A stretch of 64,000 nucleotides of DNA, taken from NCBI GenBank assembly GCA_030062745.1, contig CP099843.1, forward strand, positions 16,968,997 through 17,032,996, in the 5' to 3' direction. Shown here piece by piece: positions 59,224-64,000 of the stretch (its first letter is position 1; each line of letters begins with the position of its first letter). Made by a program: the position numbers and the translations under genes. The notes beneath the pieces are model-generated. The model worked only from the letters and a program-made list of their open reading frames with translations. It searched no databases and was not told the origin of the DNA. Source of the stretch: Capitulum mitella. Its lineage: Eukaryota; Arthropoda; Thecostraca; Pollicipedomorpha; Pollicipedidae.

Positions 59224-60430
59224 CCCTATTCCCGGAGGGCTAGACGGTATGGCCGATTCCCGGCAGGGGGGGCGGATTCGGCCCCCCTAAGATCTCGAGA
59301 ACTACTCGTCCGATTTCATTGCAACAAACGGCAATCGATTTGCCGTGACGTGAACTACATTTTGATAAAAAGAAATTTTCAAAATTTTGAGATTTGTGGA
59401 TACAGGGGGGCATAAATGTCAAAATGGGGGGTACTTTTTGACTTCTTATAACTCCGTTGTTTATGGACCGATTTCGATGAAACTGGCATCAATCGAGAGA
59501 TTATGGATAGGGCTTTTACCATGGGTATGCAAATTTGAAATTTTGAGAAAATTCATGGGCGTTCACAGGGTTTCAAAAATAGGGGGATTAGTTTTCCAAT
59601 AACGGAATGAACAAAAGAGGCCAAAACACTTTTTTAGCTTCTGCTAGTCATGTTATGCTAAAGAAGTACAAATCGCATTACAATGTTTGTATAATGTTAG
59701 CATAGGCGGTGCCAGGGACATAAAAAAGGGGGAACTGTCATGGTCACACGTTTCTCAGATCAACTTGTGACCTTTGACCTTAAATGACCTCCAGTGACCT
59801 TGGGGTCACCTGGAATGATGTCGTGTGCATTCAATATTATCTGTAAACGTTTTTAATCGATTAAATTCACTCTATTCCAAAAAATTCATTTTTTGGCTTT
59901 TGCGATATAGGGTACGTGCACTGACATTTTAAGTCATAGCTCCGTGACCTGACCTGATATCAAGCTGAAACTTGGTACGCAAGTAGAGGGCATCTTTCTA
60001 CGTCATATATACTCCGGGTTTGGCATTTGAAAAAATGGCGCCGAAAGTATTGCAAAAAAACAAATTTTGACTTTTGACCTTGACCTGACCTTGTAAAGGG
60101 ACCTCAGATAAACAAAATTATATATGCACATTGCCCAACTATTTAGCTATATATTCATATGAAGTTTTAAGTTCTATCTTAAAAACTCTGTTTTTGGCAG
60201 ACATTTTCCTTTTACCCTCAACATGGCCAAAAATGACCTGAGGTGCCTCCCAAAAACGTTGCCTGGCTCCGCCCCTGAGCAAAATAGAATTTCGAAATTT
60301 TGTCACGGCGCGTAGAAGGAATAGCTAGGAAAAGTGACCAAGTTTCGTGAAGCTGCGTCAAAAAGCCTGGAATTGGCAAGCAAAAAACCCGAGGGGGGGC
60401 GGATTCCGCCCCCCCCTGCCGGGAATAGGG
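59224..60430 (-). mobile_element. Family A MITE, copy 3
   Basis: A 1207-bp element in reverse orientation between TTAA at 59220-59223 and 60431-60434. It starts CCCTATTCCCGGAGGGCTAG and ends GGGGGGCGGATTCCGCCCC then CCGGGAATAGGG. Half-site clusters lie at 59756-59812 and 60073-60105. It aligns with copies 1 and 2 across its length and has no coding capacity. Confidence 0.92.
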
Positions 60431-60434
60431 TTAA

Positions 60435-60776
60435 GGCTAATTTACGCCATGACTTTGATCTCGACCTTGAAAATGAAATATAAATGCTGCTCCTCTGTAA
60501 GTCTCCTGCTGTTTGTCAATAGTTTTACTCGCCTTGCTGTGATCAGTCTGTATCCAGAGGACCAAAACCAAGACCTCCACGCAAAACGCGTGAGACCTTG
60601 ACTTTGATCTCTTTTGGGCCACCTGGTAGGTCATCGGTACGAGACAGAAGTATACATTCATCCAGACATTTTGGAATAGAAAGATGGGGCTACATATTGG
60701 TGAAAACCACATCTCTCTACGTGGTTTCGTTCGGGAGTTTATTAAGAGGGGGAGCTCAAATTAACCCTCTCGCACT
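60435..60776. other. No gene recognised, possible element end
   Basis: Contains TGACTTTGATCTCGACCTTG-type words and ends with a G-run then TTAA at 60772-60775 followed by CCCTCTCGCACTAAACG. It may be the right part of an older TTAA element split by family A copy 3. The left end of that element is not established. Confidence 0.3.
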
Positions 60777-60879
60777 AAACGCAGTAGAAAAATATTTCGG
60801 TACTTTACGGGCTAATGGTTTTCTGCACGGCGATGTATCTGAGTCACGCCACACGACCCGTGCACGCTCATACAATGGC

Positions 60880-61925
60880 TAACGACAAATATCACCAGTT
60901 CCTACACGATGATTTCCAACGTGTTCGCAAGTAGAACGTGGCGGGCATTGCTGACAGCGATCAAAATGTCTGTTCATTTTGTGGCTGATCAATGTGTGCC
61001 TGTTAGCTGAGAGGGCGGTCCAGATGACATTCCCAGTTTTTTTTTTCAGTCTGCAAACAACCCACGACGGATCCACAAAAAGTTGCCATGAAGGAGGGAG
61101 GTTCCTCAACATTGCTGGTGTGCTCAGTACCAAGGTCTGGGTTTTGGCGGTGTTGACCTTTATGCCATCGTAGAAAAACCATTAGTAAGGGGAATCCAGA
61201 GCTTTCCCCATGAGAGAAATGTTTGCCAAAGTCTGTTGTTTACTAGTGACCAAAATCTGAGAGTCATGGGCAGCCTGAACAATGGTGACACCGTCATGCA
61301 CATGCAAACTCATGTCGTTCGCAAGCATGTACCACACGCAGCTGAGTCTTCCCCCTCGAAATACCCCGATTCTTCGGCCGAGACGTAATATTTGAACCGT
61401 CGGCGCCTCGCACTCTCACGTGCCGTTTGTGTCCCGCCAAGCAGTCTGCGAACCAGTGAGTATCGGTACCACGCAGTTTTTCTGATACCATCGGAATTTT
61501 TCGAGAAGTTTTTAATGGGGTGCGACATCGAAACATTTCGAGAGACTGACAGGTACAAAATCGAAATTCCGCCATTGTCCATCGCATGGAGGACGCGGCC
61601 AGCGACGACGCTCGGTGCAGTGTCGGTGGAGTGCTGTTTTCGGTATCCGTGTTGTGCAGTAGCCAGTAACTCGTGTGCCTCGATGTAGGCGTTCAGCTTT
61701 TCGTGCGATGCACTACAATTTTCATTATGCCAGGCAAAATGGAAATAGGACGCGTATCGGCACGGCTGTTGGTTGCCTTCCCCTTGGGTATCGATATAAC
61801 TAGTGCGTTCTTCCACGCGGCTGGGGCAAGCCCAGAAGTCAGGCTGGCGTTCGCTATATCGGGGAGGTCGTGGCCAAAACCTGGGGAGTACCGGATGTAG
61901 GCAGTGCCACCTAATCAAATATGTG
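60880..61925 (-). pseudogene. CR1-like non-LTR reverse transcriptase, decayed
   Basis: Minus-strand pieces in three frames give the RT blocks in order. LTSGLAPAAWKNALVISIPK is followed by RPISILPGIMKIV, then NAYIEAHELLATAQHGYRKQ with HSTDTA (block 2), MDNGGISILYLSVS and ECFDVAPH (block 3, catalytic Asp region), and TDTHWFADCLAGHKRHVRVR. The active-site stretch reads VTIVQAAHDSQILVTSK where YADDTQ is expected. NTAKTQTLVLSTPAMLRNLP then matches the KTQ-VVLGT thumb-side block. Multiple frameshifts and a ruined YADD box mean it is dead. The HGFRK-HST and WF-x2-YL-x-GH-x-Q style is that of the Jockey superfamily, CR1-like elements, distinct from the L1-like relic at 9-17 kb. No endonuclease or gag part is seen. 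Confidence 0.82.
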
Positions 61926-62239
61926 GGGTGCGGGTACCCTTTGGTAAGTACCCCTCAACAGCGCCGCCCATGCCATCCAGGAATCAGTTGCTTTCGTCAT
62001 CGCAGAGCAGCGTCGCTTTGCCGCGATGAAATATGAACGAAATCGACACGTTGTGCTTGGACTGCTCCTAATGGCTTCATGGACGCGATAGCTTATTCAC
62101 AGGAATGCTGCGAATACGCTGCTGTTTTGGTTGAATCAGCATTTGTTGGCTGCCTCTGATCAGGAATGAAACGCCCCCATGACAAGGAAATGGCCAACAC
62201 TAGAAATGCCATTAGGTGTGTTTGGTCGTATCCAAATCA
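61926..62239. other. No gene recognised
   Basis: About 300 bases that may contain more 5' sequence of the CR1-like element on the minus strand, but no motif is clear. Confidence 0.35.
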
Positions 62240-62640
62240 AGGAATCAACGCCCTCAGTGGAAGGGGGCTTCGCGCTAACGCGCACTGGCAGGGGGAGGCA
62301 CTGCTGTGCCCCTCTTCTCCGATCTCGGAAACGAAGAGAGCTAGAGACACGAAGTTTTGAGGGTAGAGCAGGGTCACAAGGAATTACATTATATGCGGTT
62401 TTCATGATCGTAGCTAAATGTCTCTAAGGTCAAATTAGGTCGAAAAGTTCAACTTTGAACATTTTCTCAGGCCGTATAGGGCCTTCCGTCGGCTTTTCGG
62501 ACAAAACGAGAAAAACGCGCGTATTGGAGTATTAAAACGTGAAATACGACAATTTCCATTCATTTTGACGTCTTGACCAAAGATTTCGACGAGTCGAGGT
62601 CATGTCAGGTCATTGACTTATGACGTTATTTTTTTCTCTG
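62240..62640 (+). repeat. Family C repeat, copy 2
   Basis: Inverted partner of 49860-50245. Carries the GCGCTAACGCGCACTGG word at 62271-62287, a G-run/C-run hairpin at 62289-62315, and a GAGGTCATGTCAGGTCATTGAC half-site group (62599-62620). Confidence 0.7.
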
Positions 62641-64000
62641 CAGGTCAGATTTCGAGAAATGCGGGATGCTGGTGTGGCCTGAGTGTAAATAAAGGGCTAA
62701 ACGCATCTTTCAGGGAAGATAGCCAACATCGGTACATTTGGTCACTTTCAGCGTTGACTGACTTCGGCAAAGTCAAATGGAACGAAATGAAGTCATTAAT
62801 CCGGCACCGCTTGGGGGGGGTCAAATAGGGCACTCCCCTCGCTTTTTTCAGGAATAACTTCTGATGGAGTCAGCTAAACTTAATCCTCACTACCTGTTTC
62901 AGCAATCAATTTCATATATTTTGATATCAAAACCATATACATGCTAGGTCAGGTCACGGAGACATGTCATAACTGAACCTATGTATGCGTGTTTTTGCTT
63001 TTTCAGCCTGTGATAAATGTCACAAAGCAGCAGTGACCAGGTCCGATCCGTTCACAAGATTTTCAAGAAAAACAGCTGGGGGAGGGGGGTAAAAGTTCCC
63101 CATTCCAGTGTGCATGTTAACCGACTCCGGCACAAGATTACCGAACTTTTGAAACCATAAAATTGCTCAAAAAATGCATTTCCAACAACGACGAGAGGGT
63201 GAATAAGTGCCTGTAGCTGGTTCTCCACCTGGCAAATGCAGAACGACGCCCGTTCGCCTTTCGAACCATTCAATTCGTTCAATGTCCGCATTTGCTAACT
63301 TCCGAAGCGGCAGGAACTTTCTGGCGTCTTAACTTGCTGAATGCGTTCCTTGTAGCTCCGACCATGAACTTTGTGAAAGTTTAAATTTCCATTCAGGCGA
63401 TTCGGCGCCGGCCGGACACAGCTGTCACGCTCCGGACTGGCGCCGGGAGCTGAAATTCCTCCGACCGCGCCCGGCCGGACACCATTTATTCATGTCAGCG
63501 ACCGCCAGATGCGCTGGTGCGTGGCTGAATGTGCCGGAAGTTACATTCCGTCTGACGGCCCGACTGGCTCCATGATTGCCGGGCATTGGAGCAGCACACC
63601 CACTGAACAGTCACGTTCCCTGGCTTTTATGGGCGTAGCCGGACATGCATAATCAAGGTAAATCAGCTTAAGTGCAACAAAGCGATGCTCATGATATGTA
63701 ATAATGAATGGAATTTAACAAACTGTTTTATATCTGCATTGACATCTGTATAGCTAGATACGCAATCAGACGCTGTTTGCACATTCATGATAACATTAAA
63801 CTGAAGCCTGCAACCACCAGTCAATGCAGCTATCCAAAACAGTTAAGCTGTGAAATGGCTTCCACGAACTTCGAGAGATTCTCGACATATCGGGTAAACT
63901 GAGACATGACTGAAAACCAGCAGAAGTGCCTAACCACCCGCATTTAAAGAATGCTGGCGTTGTTCACGTTTCTGCTTCTGGATGGACGCCTTGTTTGGTT
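62641..64000. other. No gene recognised, hairpin-bearing repeat-like DNA
   Basis: Two G-run/C-run pairs (62811-62840 and 63076-63102), AGGTCAGGTCACGG at 62946-62959 and a GTTAACC word at 63117-63123 suggest one or two further non-autonomous elements whose ends I could not match. A GC-rich patch follows at 63400-63560. No coding sequence is recognised. Confidence 0.35.

Noticed and set aside
1-64000. tRNA, rRNA or snRNA genes
   Set aside because: I looked for A/B-box and conserved stem words by eye on both strands and found none convincing; a covariance search would be decisive.
1-64000. CRISPR arrays, operons or bacterial defence systems
   Set aside because: No regularly spaced identical repeats with unique spacers and no prokaryotic gene organisation; the DNA is clearly eukaryotic.

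Overview
The window is metazoan nuclear DNA, almost certainly from an invertebrate. Evidence: one spliced-looking gene start, no bacterial-style gene packing, many microsatellites, CpG-rich islands, and a dense layer of eukaryotic transposons (an L1-like and a CR1-like retrotransposon, a piggyBac element, a PIF/Harbinger-like fragment, a TIR transposon with 8-bp target duplications, and several families of TTAA-flanked non-autonomous elements). I cannot name the species. An arthropod or other marine invertebrate is only a guess from the flavour of the CR1-like reverse transcriptase and the AGGTCA-rich repeats.

The only host coding sequence I can support is the first coding exon of a TMTC-type (transmembrane O-mannosyltransferase) gene at 1078-1202 on the + strand. 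It ends at a good splice donor inside a CpG-rich block. I found no following exon, so the remaining ~62.8 kb is best read as a long first intron, or intron plus intergenic DNA, filled with mobile elements.

Layout. 1-1208: TMTC promoter and first exon. 1.2-8.9 kb: no recognised genes, one (AG)n tract and two GC-rich islands. 8.9-16.8 kb: a decayed L1-like retrotransposon (endonuclease, reverse transcriptase and C-terminal segments) split by later insertions, namely a 0.4 kb unknown piece, a 17-bp tandem array, one family-A MITE and one family-B MITE. 19.0-21.7 kb: a piggyBac element complete from TTAA to TTAA but with a dead transposase. 21.9-26.3 kb: an inverted pair of family-D repeats, a PIF/Harbinger-like fragment and a second family-A MITE. 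28.4-29.7 kb: a second family-B MITE. 30-41 kb: mostly unrecognised sequence with islands, a strong palindrome and half-site clusters. 41.2-44.7 kb: a 3.55 kb TIR transposon with perfect 8-bp target duplications and a broken transposase of a poorly described family. 45.5-46.0 kb and 49.1-49.6 kb: minisatellites. 49.9 and 62.2 kb: an inverted pair of family-C repeats. 52.2-53.7 kb: third family-B MITE. 59.2-60.4 kb: third family-A MITE. 60.9-61.9 kb: a decayed CR1-like reverse transcriptase on the minus strand.

Nothing here looks like an operon or a cooperating gene set. The most interesting content is the 41.2-44.7 kb transposon and the shared architecture of the non-autonomous elements: TTAA targets, G-run/C-run subterminal hairpins and arrays of AGGTCA half-sites.
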